Below, piece after piece: positions 1 to 7,521 of a stretch of 11,633 nt of DNA (its first letter is position 1; every line of letters begins with the position of its first letter). Origin of the DNA: Gammaproteobacteria bacterium (GTDB taxonomy: Bacteria > Pseudomonadota > Gammaproteobacteria > UBA6429); contig DAOVYB010000034.1 of the NCBI GenBank assembly GCA_030635835.1, positions 1 through 11,633 on the forward strand, given 5' to 3'. The position numbers were made by a program, and so were the translations under genes. The notes under the pieces were generated by a model. It saw only the letters and a program-made list of their open reading frames with translations, ran no database searches and was not told the origin of the DNA.

Positions 1-361
1 CTGAGTAAAAGGTTAATTGGCACTGCTCATCAACATATTGGTATGTACAAGCCTTAATATTGAGATGCAGGGGCATAATTTCACACCAGTTAGATAAAGA
101 AGCCAGATTTTTACTTACGATTTTATATGGGTGATAAATAATGCCGTAAATGTCGCCACGCATCTCGCTTTCTGATGCTTCAGATTCGAGATAAATTGGC
201 GCGTCATAATTATTTTCCAGGATATCATCTTCAATTTCATCATAGGTTTCTCTTAAATCATTAGCATCTGCTACGGAAATATGGGGGATCAGGAAAATCA
301 AACACAGAAACAAGAGCAATTTTCCAACATTAATGCGTAAAGATTGAAATGATAAATTCAT
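1..361 (-). CDS. Exported conserved protein of unknown function (C-terminus outside window)
   Basis: Reading the minus strand from ATG at 361 gives 120 uninterrupted codons that run off the left edge, so the gene is partial only because of the window. The first ~32 residues form a signal peptide: a short polar start with R and K, then the hydrophobic run LLLFLCLIFLIP and an alanine cleavage site near SVA-DA, so the product should be periplasmic. The mature part is acidic at first, then contains NWCEIMPLHLNIKACTYQY with two cysteines. I believe I have seen this pattern (NWC...LHLN.KAC) in uncharacterised gammaproteobacterial proteins, but I attach no function to it. The gene diverges from creB across about 150 bp; that does not prove shared regulation. 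No strong ribosome-binding site is visible. Confidence 0.75.
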   Translation of the reverse strand, partial: MNLSFQSLRINVGKLLLFLCLIFLIPHISVADANDLRETYDEIEDDILENNYDAPIYLESEASESEMRGDIYGIIYHPYKIVSKNLASLSNWCEIMPLHLNIKACTYQYVDEQCQLTFYS

Positions 362-425
362 ATTTCATTATTGAGGGTGAGGTGTGTTTTTTCAAGGTGA
401 ATGAGCATCATAAGAGTGATTTCGT

Positions 426-462
426 TTCACATATTACGTAAATATAGCCTAAGAACTATACA
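426..462 (+). promoter_or_regulatory. Possible creB promoter region
   Basis: TTACGT (434-439) and TATACA (457-462) are 17 bases apart and would place a start about 45 bases before creB. The -35 match is poor. The palindrome TTACGTAA (434-441) overlaps it. A single TTCAC (426-430) resembles half of a CreB site, but there is no second half 6 bases away on either side. Confidence 0.3.
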
Positions 463-504
463 CCCCTTCTTAAAAATATTACTCTTTAAACTCTAATGTG
501 GATT

Positions 505-510
505 GGAGCT
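505..510 (+). promoter_or_regulatory. Ribosome-binding site that sets the creB start
   Basis: GGAGCT lies 4 bases before TTG at 515 (six bases after GGAG), a fair distance for a Shine-Dalgarno. The alternative in-frame TTG at 503 overlaps this site and has no ribosome-binding site of its own. The ATG at 496 is out of frame. Confidence 0.6.
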
Positions 511-514
511 GGCT

Positions 515-1201
515 TTGCAAAAAATACTACTGGTTGAAGATGAATCGTCTATTGCCGATACCGTCATTTATGCCCTGGAAACGGAAGGCTTTCAGGTTAA
601 ATGGCACTCTTTAGGTATAGAAGCACTAGCCGATCTACAACAAACCCCTGACTACTCATTAATGATTCTTGATGTCGGGTTACCCGATACCAATGGCTTT
701 GACCTTTGCAAAGAAATAAGACGATTTTCAGATATCCCGATTATTTTTCTCACCGCAAGAAATGAAGAAATTGATCGTATTGTTGGGCTGGAAATTGGTG
801 CTGATGATTATGTCACTAAACCCTTTAGTCCACGCGAACTCTCAGCCCGTGTAAAAGTCATTCTTAAACGGGTTAATCACACGGTTACTGCAACACAAGA
901 GCAGTCTTTTACACTTGATAATGCCAAAGCTAAAATTTCATACCATGACCAGCCATTAGAATTAACCCGCTACGAATTTCTGATTTTAAAAAAATTATTA
1001 CAACAACCTGAACGTGTCTTTTCACGCGAACAAATCATCTCTGAAATATGGAGTGAACCACACGCTAGTATGGATCGCGCAGTGGATACGCATATCAAAA
1101 CATTACGCCAAAAATTAAAGCAAATAAATAACTCAACAGATCCAATTAAAACTCATCGTGGCCTTGGTTACAGCATAAGCGGAAGTGTTAATGAGTCTTA
1201 G
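515..1201 (+). CDS. creB: CreB, OmpR-type response regulator
   Basis: Cytoplasmic two-component response regulator, 228 residues from TTG 515, giving the N-terminus MQKILLVEDE typical of CreB. The frame also allows a TTG at 503 (232 residues). The receiver domain (about 1-115) has the acidic pair E8/D9, phospho-acceptor D53 (in LMILDVGLPD), T80 and K102 (in TKPFSP). The C-terminal winged helix (about 128-224) shows RYEFLILKKLL, the recognition-helix region DRAVDTHIKTLRQKL and the closing hairpin RGLGYSI, as in the OmpR/PhoB class. CreC follows with an 11-base overlap, so the pair is translationally coupled. In E. coli, phosphorylated CreB activates the cre regulon, including creD, through TTCAC-N6-TTCAC sites. 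The call as CreB rather than a generic OmpR-family regulator rests mainly on the adjoining, clearly recognisable creC and creD. Confidence 0.9.
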   Translation: MQKILLVEDESSIADTVIYALETEGFQVKWHSLGIEALADLQQTPDYSLMILDVGLPDTNGFDLCKEIRRFSDIPIIFLTARNEEIDRIVGLEIGADDYVTKPFSPRELSARVKVILKRVNHTVTATQEQSFTLDNAKAKISYHDQPLELTRYEFLILKKLLQQPERVFSREQIISEIWSEPHASMDRAVDTHIKTLRQKLKQINNSTDPIKTHRGLGYSISGSVNES

Positions 1202-2624
1202 CCTGCGCATCTTTTTTGCTTACTTCCTTTTAATCGGTTTATCGACATGGATTGTTATGCAAAATATCACCACCGAACTTGTCCCGGCAATGCGTCAATC
1301 ACTTGAAGAAGCCCTGGGTGATACCGCCTACCTAATGGCAGAAATGGTTAAAGAGGATGTGGTAAATAACAAGCTCGACAATGGACGTATTGCAAGAAGC
1401 ATCAGTGAATTTTCTCGCCGCCGAATTGAATCCAAAATATCAACTCAAGTTAAACAAGACAATATTGAAATATACATTACTGATGATAAAGGCACTGTTA
1501 TTTATGATTCAAATAATAAAAATGTCGGTAGTGACTTTTCACAATGGAACGATGTTTACCTGACATTAAGAGGAGAATACGGCGCACGTTCAACGCGTAA
1601 GGATATAAATGATCCTAACAGTAGCGTAATGTATATAGCAGCACCAATTAAAATTAACCATCGAATTATTGGTGTACTAACCGTTGGCAAACCAAGTTCA
1701 AGTGTACAACCGTTTTTTGAACGTGCCGTACGTATAATTGAAAATAAAATTCTTATTTTATTAGTCTTTTCTCTGGCTTTAATTAGTTTGATTGTTTACT
1801 GGTTAACAATTTCAATTCGTAAACTCACCTTATTTGCTAAAGATGTACAAGAAGGAAAAAAAGTCTCTGTTCCCAGATTACGTGAAAAAGAACTGGCTCA
1901 ACTCGCCGGCGCAATGGAAGATATGCGTAGTTCATTAGAGGGGAAAAATTATATTGAAAATTATTTGCACAGCCTCACGCATGAAATTAAAAGTCCATTA
2001 GCAGCAATTCAGGGTGCAGCTGAATTATTACATGAAGATATGCCACTTGAATCAAGACAACGTTTTATAAAAAACATTGAAAATGAAAGTCAGCGCTTAA
2101 AACAAGTGGTTGAACAACTCCTAAAACTGGCCTCGTTAGAAAAAAGACAGCAATTGGATGATGTTGAACTCGTCGTTACCGATGAATTAATTAATCAGTT
2201 ATGTGAAGATAAAGCACCAATTCTGCAACAACACAAACTCAACATAAATATTCAACCGCTCACAAAAACAAAAGTTGAGGCTGAACGCTTTTTATTGCAA
2301 CAGCTTATTAGCAATATCCTCGATAATGCGATTGATTTTAGTCCAGAAGAAAGTGAAATTAGCATTACTGATAAAGTTGAAAACGATCATTGGATATTAA
2401 CTATTCGCGATCAGGGGCCAGGTATTCCTGATTATGCCTTACCGCAAATTTTTGATCGTTTTTATTCACTGGCACGGGCTGATACCGGCAAAAAAAGCAC
2501 CGGGCTTGGTCTAAGTCTGGTTTATGAAGTGGTTCAGTTGCATCATGGTGATATTAATATTCAGAACGGAAGTGAAAGTGGTGCTGAAATTGTTATTCGG
2601 TTGCCGATACAACAGATCCATTAA
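1191..2624 (+). CDS. creC: CreC, membrane sensor histidine kinase
   Basis: Inner-membrane histidine kinase, 477 residues from ATG 1191. GGAAG at 1181-1185 is the ribosome-binding site; an in-frame GTG at 1185 would overlap it. Two membrane segments (about 6-26 and 185-206) flank a periplasmic domain with YGARST and SSVMYIAAPI, which match my memory of E. coli CreC closely. A HAMP-like linker leads to the H box HSLTHEIKSPLAA (H264), N box ISNILDNAIDF (N375), G1 box DQGPGIPDY (407-415) and G2 box STGLGLSL (436-443). SLEGKNYIE before the H box is also shared with E. coli CreC. It should phosphorylate CreB. In E. coli the CreBC system responds to carbon source and growth conditions; the signal here is not known. 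No creA is seen upstream, where E. coli has it. Confidence 0.95.
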   Translation: MSLSLRIFFAYFLLIGLSTWIVMQNITTELVPAMRQSLEEALGDTAYLMAEMVKEDVVNNKLDNGRIARSISEFSRRRIESKISTQVKQDNIEIYITDDKGTVIYDSNNKNVGSDFSQWNDVYLTLRGEYGARSTRKDINDPNSSVMYIAAPIKINHRIIGVLTVGKPSSSVQPFFERAVRIIENKILILLVFSLALISLIVYWLTISIRKLTLFAKDVQEGKKVSVPRLREKELAQLAGAMEDMRSSLEGKNYIENYLHSLTHEIKSPLAAIQGAAELLHEDMPLESRQRFIKNIENESQRLKQVVEQLLKLASLEKRQQLDDVELVVTDELINQLCEDKAPILQQHKLNINIQPLTKTKVEAERFLLQQLISNILDNAIDFSPEESEISITDKVENDHWILTIRDQGPGIPDYALPQIFDRFYSLARADTGKKSTGLGLSLVYEVVQLHHGDINIQNGSESGAEIVIRLPIQQIH

Positions 2625-2629
2625 TGTGC

Positions 2630-2756
2630 TTTTGTAGGTTCGAATCATAGTGCCCCACATTTATTATATGGAGGGTATCATTCGAACGCAGGTGTTAATA
2701 ATAACTCAGTGCTCATTCGTTACCCCGGCGTTCGACTAAAGTCGAACCTACGAAAA
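2630..2756. repeat. Inverted pair of REP-like palindromes (REPIN/BIME-like)
   Basis: Two copies of one short palindromic unit face each other. Copy 1 (plus strand, about 2634-2695) starts GTAGGTTCGAAT and ends ATTCGAACGCAGGTGT; the arms 2639-2649 and 2676-2686 pair at 10 of 11 positions around a longer loop. Copy 2 (minus strand, about 2722-2756) starts GTAGGTTCGACT and ends AGTCGAACGCCGGGGT; its core 2731-2746 is an exact palindrome, TTCGACTAAAGTCGAA. The outer tips 2634-2643 and 2742-2751 are exact inverted repeats of 10 bases. Such pairs in bacteria are normally mobilised by a RAYT (TnpA-REP) transposase encoded elsewhere. The structure can also act as a hairpin at the 3' end of the creBC mRNA. 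Confidence 0.75.
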
Positions 2757-2796
2757 TAGATTACTTCGGTCACTTTGTTCTTTCGCAATGACACTC
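2757..2796 (-). repeat. Dispersed-repeat-like element (GTCATTGCGA type)
   Basis: On the minus strand the segment reads GTGTCATTGCGAAAGAAC followed by AAAGTGACCGAAGTAATCT. This resembles a short non-coding repeat with GTCATTGCGAG...GAAGC...AATC that I recall from many bacterial genomes. It abuts the REP pair. The identification is from memory; only one copy lies in this window. Confidence 0.45.
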
Positions 2797-2811
2797 AATT
2801 TTTTTACATTC

Positions 2812-2827
2812 TTCACACAAAACACAC
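2812..2827 (+). promoter_or_regulatory. Candidate CreB-binding site (cre tag) upstream of creD
   Basis: TTCAC (2812-2816), six bases, then CACAC (2823-2827). The first half matches the cre tag TTCAC-N6-TTCAC exactly; the second matches at three of five positions. A weak -10-like CATAAT follows at 2836-2841. The position about 70 bases before the creD start suits direct activation by CreB, which is the known arrangement for creD in E. coli. Confidence 0.5.
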
Positions 2828-2896
2828 ATAAACCTCATAATAACCCCATATAGCCCTTCTAATCTTTCCCCAGTAAACAAAAACAGGGGAAATCCG

Positions 2897-4270
2897 ATGA
2901 ACAAAAAATTTACTTTAAAAATCGCCGTTATTGGCTTTCTGATGCTCGTCTTACTAATTCCATTAAATATGATTGAGGGGGTCGTAAGTGAACGCAGTTA
3001 CTTTAGAGACCAGGCCAGTCGCAGTATTGCGCAAAGCTGGACCGGTAAACAAAAAATTATTGGCCCGGTACTGGTTGTTCCGTATGTCCAATATTATAAA
3101 AAACGCGAATGGGATAAAAACCTCAAGGCATATCAGGAAACAAAATACAGCAGAACTAAACGACTATATATCCTGCCAGAAGAACTTTCGATAGACGGCG
3201 AAATCGTGACTGAAAACAGGAAACGTGGCTTATATAACGTACCGGTATATTCAACCGACCTTAATATTAAAGGTCAGTTTAACAATAAAGAGGTGATAAA
3301 AGTTAGCCGAAAGTATGGCAGTAATATTAAATGGAAAAGAAGTTATCTCTCTGTCATTGTCAGTGATATTCGCGGCATCAGTGAACAACCCAGGTTAAGC
3401 TGGGCAAATAACAAGTATGAGTTTGCATCTGGTTCAGCCTTTGATCAAGATGGCAACGGCATGCATGCAAATCTGTCGAAAATCATATCTACAAAAAATA
3501 CTCAGTACCCGTTTTCATTCAAAGTTAATATTAAGGGCATGGAAAGCATCCAGTTCTCTGCTGTGGGTAAATCTACCGCAGTAAACATTAAAGCAAACTG
3601 GCCGCATCCAAGTTTTATTGGACGTTATCTACCATCATCAAGAACGATCACTGATACAAACTTTGATGCAAACTGGAAGTTGTCTTCTTTTTCCAGTGAT
3701 ATGCCACGTTTAATTAAGGATTGTCAAAAGAATAAATGCCGAAGCTTTTTGAATAACACTTTTGGTGTTAAATTAATTAACTCTGTTGATATTTATCACA
3801 AAACGGAACGTTCGGTTAAATATGCCATTTTATTTATTAGCCTGGCTTTCATTACATTCTTCTTATTTGAAATTATGAAAAACCTACGATTACATCCAAT
3901 GCAATATTTACTGGTTGGGCTTTCACTGAGCTTTTTCTACTTACTCCTGATTTCATTATCAGAACACATGGCATTTCTCTACGCTTACAGCATTGCCACC
4001 AGCGCCAGTGTCATCGTTCTTGGTGTTTATATTAGTGCTGTACTTAAAAGCTGGACGCGCGGCTTAAGTTTTACTGCCATGATTTCATTACTCTATACCA
4101 TGCTCTATGCCATTTTAGTTTCTGAAGATAACGCATTACTCATGGGAAGTTTATTATTCTTCGCAATACTTTCACTGGTCATGTTTGTTACACGGAAACT
4201 GGACTGGTATGACGTGACAAATAAGCTGGCTAATCAAGCCGTTTTAGAAACTAACGAGAAAAAATCTTAA
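2897..4270 (+). CDS. creD: CreD family inner-membrane protein
   Basis: Inner-membrane protein of 457 residues, close to the ~450 of E. coli CreD. AGGGGAA at 2884-2890 is a good ribosome-binding site. One N-terminal membrane segment (about 8-25) is followed by the family signature SWTGKQKIIGPVLVVPY (47-63) and a large periplasmic domain. The C-terminus carries about five further membrane segments (from about 307 to 435), including the typical HPMQYLLVGLSLSFFYLLL and ending FVTRKLDWY. CreD is a target of CreBC; its overexpression is linked to envelope stress and to colicin or beta-lactam tolerance in several species, but its biochemical activity is unknown. Unlike the compact E. coli operon, creD here is set 272 bases from creC with repeats in between and a possible cre tag of its own, so it may be transcribed separately. 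Confidence 0.93.
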   Translation: MNKKFTLKIAVIGFLMLVLLIPLNMIEGVVSERSYFRDQASRSIAQSWTGKQKIIGPVLVVPYVQYYKKREWDKNLKAYQETKYSRTKRLYILPEELSIDGEIVTENRKRGLYNVPVYSTDLNIKGQFNNKEVIKVSRKYGSNIKWKRSYLSVIVSDIRGISEQPRLSWANNKYEFASGSAFDQDGNGMHANLSKIISTKNTQYPFSFKVNIKGMESIQFSAVGKSTAVNIKANWPHPSFIGRYLPSSRTITDTNFDANWKLSSFSSDMPRLIKDCQKNKCRSFLNNTFGVKLINSVDIYHKTERSVKYAILFISLAFITFFLFEIMKNLRLHPMQYLLVGLSLSFFYLLLISLSEHMAFLYAYSIATSASVIVLGVYISAVLKSWTRGLSFTAMISLLYTMLYAILVSEDNALLMGSLLFFAILSLVMFVTRKLDWYDVTNKLANQAVLETNEKKS

Positions 4271-4276
4271 TATTAT

Positions 4277-4314
4277 TAGTTAAAGCTCTGGAGGAAGCTC
4301 CAGGGTTTTAACTA
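4277..4314. terminator. Bidirectional hairpin terminator between creD and the hybrid kinase gene
   Basis: A 17-base stem pairs 4277-4293 with 4298-4314 around a GAAG loop, with two G-T wobbles and one mismatch; the core is CTGGAG/CTCCAG. The A/T-rich outer stem gives a T-rich 3' side on both strands (GGTTTTAACT on plus, GCTTTAACTA on minus). It sits between two convergent genes, which fits termination in both directions. Confidence 0.8.
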
Positions 4315-4345
4315 CTAAATAAACGCTAAAAAAAATAGAACATGC

Positions 4346-7279
4346 TTAAACTAATACTTCATTAATAGTATCAAGCAATTTATTAAATTCAATTGGTTTC
4401 GTAATATAACCAGAAAAACCAGCTTTTATGCCTTTTTCAATATCACTTGGTTTTGAATTTGAAGTGACTGCAATAACAGGAATAGTTATAGTTATAACAT
4501 CCTGTTTTAGATTCTTTAATATTTCATAGCCATCTTCTCCAGGAAGATTTATATCCAGCAATATTAAATCCGGTTGTTCTGATACCGCCAAGTCTAACCC
4601 CAGTCTTCCATCTGGTGCTGAGATTAAATCATATGGACTATGATGCAAAATCATTTGAGATACAAGACGCAAGTTTGCTGGATTATCTTCTATATAAAGA
4701 ATAGTTTTAACGGCCTCTTTTTCTATAATACTGGTAATATTAGCACCAGATAACATTTTATTTTGTTCTGGTTTATTTTGTATGCTTTTGTCTGATTCAT
4801 TTAATTCAATCCAGAAAGAGGTTCCTTTCCCTGGTTGGCTTTCAACACCAATATCACCATCCATCAATTCAACTAAACGTTTGGTGATAACAAGTCCAAT
4901 ACCTGTTCCTTCAATATTAGATTTTTCAGCACCAACACGATTAAACTCCTGAAATAATTGTTGTTGTTGTGCATCACTCATCCCCATACCAGTATCAGCC
5001 ACAATAATACGAATCTTATTATTTGAAATAGATTCACAACTTATTGATACACTTCCACCTTCTCGATTATATTTTACTGCGTTTGATAACAGGTTCAGCA
5101 AAACTTGTTTTAATCTCATATAATCTGCTTGTACATGGTACCCAATGCATTGTGAAGCTGGTTTTATTATTTTAATGCCATGTTTTTCAGCCAGGTTCGT
5201 TATTAATGAAAAGCATTCAGATAAAACATCATCAATAGCAACATCATCTATTGATAGAGTGATTTTCCCGGATTCAATTTTAGATAAATCTAGAATTTCA
5301 TTTATTAAATCTAATAAATGATGACCTGCTTTAGTGATTTCTCCTGCATTTTCTTTTGTACTCTTATCTTTAGCATCCATATCTAAAAGTTGCCCAAATC
5401 CAATTATTGCATTTAATGGAGTACGCAATTCATGACTCATAGAGGATAAAAATTCTGACTTGGCTCTATTCGCCTGCTCAGCCTGTTCTTTTGCTGCAGA
5501 CAGATTTTTTTCATACTCTTTTCTTTGAGTGATATCCGCAAACCATGCCAACATTAAATTTTCACTTTCATACACAGTAGGAATAAATGAAACAAGACAC
5601 CAGCCTTCTTTATTGTCAAACCGTTTTACCTTTAATTCTTTATTACGCACAAAACCTTTAATCTTAAATTCTTCAATTAACTCATCACGAGCTTGAGGAT
5701 CCGGGTAAAAACTATAAGCATTCATTTTTAAAATATCTGCATAATCACAATGTGCCAATTCTGCAGCACTTGTATTTGCATATTTTATCGAGCCGTCAAG
5801 GCCGGTTATCATTACACCAATTGGGCTCGATTTTAATATTTCTTTAAAATGACTATCTTTTGATCGTATTTCTTCGGTACGTTCCGCTACTTTTTGTTCC
5901 AGTTCATCATGTGATCGTCGCAAAATCCAGTTTGTACGATTTGCCATTGTTAATGTAAAAATTAATGTACTTATAGTTGTTAATAGAACTATCCCGATAA
6001 TCATTAAAATGATATTTCTGGATGTAAAATAAGCTTGCATTGCTTCATCAACATCAATTTCAGTTGTTAGGCCTATCCCCAGTTCTGGCAGCCATGTCCA
6101 TGCACCAAAAACGTCTACTCCCCTATAATCCCGATAACCATTAATATTTATCTCTCTATTACCTTTTAATGCACTTATTGCCATTGTAGTGAGTGCACGT
6201 TTTTCATTAGAAACTTTAGGTCTGAATCCTTTCACCATATTACCGCCTGGATCTGAGACTCTTATTGAAAGTACACTACTTTTATTTTTTTGTAGTAAAC
6301 CTATGTCAAATAAATGCTTTTCAAAACGACTTTCAGATATAAGAAGCCCTCTATCATCGAAAGCATATGTTTCTCCGGTTTTACCTATACGGCCTGTACG
6401 TAAAATTTCTGAAAATTGCTTGCCAGGATCCAACCTAATGGTAAATGCTGCAATAACCTTTCCCTTATTATTTTTGATTGGACTGGCAAGAAACATCGTC
6501 GGAGTTTTGGAATGATTCTTTTCAATAATGTCAGATTTTTTTAGAGGGACATCCGAATAGATAGGTGGAATAAAAACAGATTCGCCATTAAATACTCGAT
6601 TTAATAAATCGGGTCTTTGAGATGAAATTAAATTTATCGTTCCTATATTAGTATCCCTCATTGAACCGATACTAATATTATCTTTATTTATAATAAAAAA
6701 TCCTAACTCACCCAGAATACTTTTCTCTTTACGATGAAATATTCTTAAATCATTTGTTACACTTGCTGTTACTAAGCTTTCTTTATTTGCAGGTAATTTT
6801 AATAATTTTTCAACCATTGTTATCAGCTTTTCATCACTGCTTATTCGGTTGATAATTGCTTTTTTATTTGAAAGCCATACATATAAACTTTCTGTTGTTG
6901 TCTCACGAACAGTTTCAATAGAGTTATTTATATCGTTTAGCGAATTTTGTTCGTTTACTCGTAATCCTACCCAACCTGCTGTGATAATAACGACCAGAAA
7001 AAAAATCACTGCGCTAATAACGTAAATGTTATATTTTCTGGTTCCAAACTCAAGTCCAAGCCGTTCTGAACGGGTTGAGTTAAAGTAATACAAAAAAATA
7101 AGAAATAATATGAATACACACAAGCCAATAACTACGGGTTGTATCCAATCATTATTTGGTTGGTTATAAATGTTAAATGCGTTATCTGCAATTGCAGCAT
7201 GACAAGTAGAAACAATGATAAGAATAAATAATAATTTCGATATACAAATAAGTACCGCAGGTATTCGATTCAACAACAT
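4346..7279 (-). CDS. Hybrid sensor histidine kinase: dCache - PAS - HisKA - HATPase - receiver
   Basis: Membrane-bound hybrid kinase, 977 residues from ATG 7279; a GTG at 7324 would add 15 residues but lies only a few bases from the predicted transcript start. Residues 1-28 look like a signal peptide (VSTCHA-AIA). Membrane segments follow at about 47-65 and 84-103, then a periplasmic double-Cache sensor (about 107-415, with GKTGETYAFDDRGLLISESR), membrane segment 422-445, a coiled coil, PAS (about 478-585), the H box SHELRTPLNAI (H616), N box LLNLLSNAVKY (N733), G1 DTGMGM (762-767), G2 GTGIGL (791-796) and a receiver with E864/D865, D909 and K961. The separate N-terminal signal peptide plus extra membrane segment before the Cache domain is unusual. 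There is no neighbouring phosphotransfer protein or regulator, so the output partner is unknown. The ligand cannot be told from sequence. Confidence 0.9.
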   Translation of the reverse strand: MLLNRIPAVLICISKLLFILIIVSTCHAAIADNAFNIYNQPNNDWIQPVVIGLCVFILFLIFLYYFNSTRSERLGLEFGTRKYNIYVISAVIFFLVVIITAGWVGLRVNEQNSLNDINNSIETVRETTTESLYVWLSNKKAIINRISSDEKLITMVEKLLKLPANKESLVTASVTNDLRIFHRKEKSILGELGFFIINKDNISIGSMRDTNIGTINLISSQRPDLLNRVFNGESVFIPPIYSDVPLKKSDIIEKNHSKTPTMFLASPIKNNKGKVIAAFTIRLDPGKQFSEILRTGRIGKTGETYAFDDRGLLISESRFEKHLFDIGLLQKNKSSVLSIRVSDPGGNMVKGFRPKVSNEKRALTTMAISALKGNREININGYRDYRGVDVFGAWTWLPELGIGLTTEIDVDEAMQAYFTSRNIILMIIGIVLLTTISTLIFTLTMANRTNWILRRSHDELEQKVAERTEEIRSKDSHFKEILKSSPIGVMITGLDGSIKYANTSAAELAHCDYADILKMNAYSFYPDPQARDELIEEFKIKGFVRNKELKVKRFDNKEGWCLVSFIPTVYESENLMLAWFADITQRKEYEKNLSAAKEQAEQANRAKSEFLSSMSHELRTPLNAIIGFGQLLDMDAKDKSTKENAGEITKAGHHLLDLINEILDLSKIESGKITLSIDDVAIDDVLSECFSLITNLAEKHGIKIIKPASQCIGYHVQADYMRLKQVLLNLLSNAVKYNREGGSVSISCESISNNKIRIIVADTGMGMSDAQQQQLFQEFNRVGAEKSNIEGTGIGLVITKRLVELMDGDIGVESQPGKGTSFWIELNESDKSIQNKPEQNKMLSGANITSIIEKEAVKTILYIEDNPANLRLVSQMILHHSPYDLISAPDGRLGLDLAVSEQPDLILLDINLPGEDGYEILKNLKQDVITITIPVIAVTSNSKPSDIEKGIKAGFSGYITKPIEFNKLLDTINEVLV

Positions 7280-7337
7280 ACTTACTACTGCCCAACTTGA
7301 AGTAAAAAATACAAATAATGTCACTGCACAATATAAA

Positions 7338-7346
7338 ATTATAGCA
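7338..7346 (-). promoter_or_regulatory. Extended -10 promoter of the hybrid kinase gene
   Basis: The minus strand reads TGCTATAAT, an exact extended -10 element for the housekeeping sigma factor. No good -35 is seen, which extended -10 promoters can tolerate. Transcription would start near 7330, leaving about 50 bases of leader before ATG 7279. Confidence 0.65.
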
Positions 7347-7498
7347 CAATCACAATAATCTCACTTTATTTAAATGTGTGAATTAGCTTATATGTCAGAC
7401 ATACCGAAAATGTATAAAAATTAATGACTTAAATAACAAGCCTAAAGCCAATATTTGAATATTCTATTGAAAACTCTTTTATAAAAGGACACAAGATA

Positions 7499-7521
7499 AA
7501 GGGGTAACTCCGTTACCCCTT
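7499..7521 (-). terminator. Hairpin terminator at the end of rtcB
   Basis: An exact 10-base stem AAGGGGTAAC / GTTACCCCTT closes a three-base loop. The stem includes the last two rtcB codons and the stop codon. The minus-strand tail (TATCTTGTG) is only moderately T-rich. It closes the minus-strand operon before the hybrid-kinase promoter. Confidence 0.7.

Noticed and set aside
2634..2751. tRNA T-arm-like strings GTAGGTTCGA and TCGAACCTAC between creC and creD
   Set aside because: They share a 10-mer with the real T arm at 11592-11601, but no anticodon or D arm is nearby and the REP-pair layout explains them.
6189..6515. 108-codon plus-strand open frame
   Set aside because: It is antisense to the dCache region of the hybrid kinase, whose domain match is clear. 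The frame has no ribosome-binding site and no recognisable motif.
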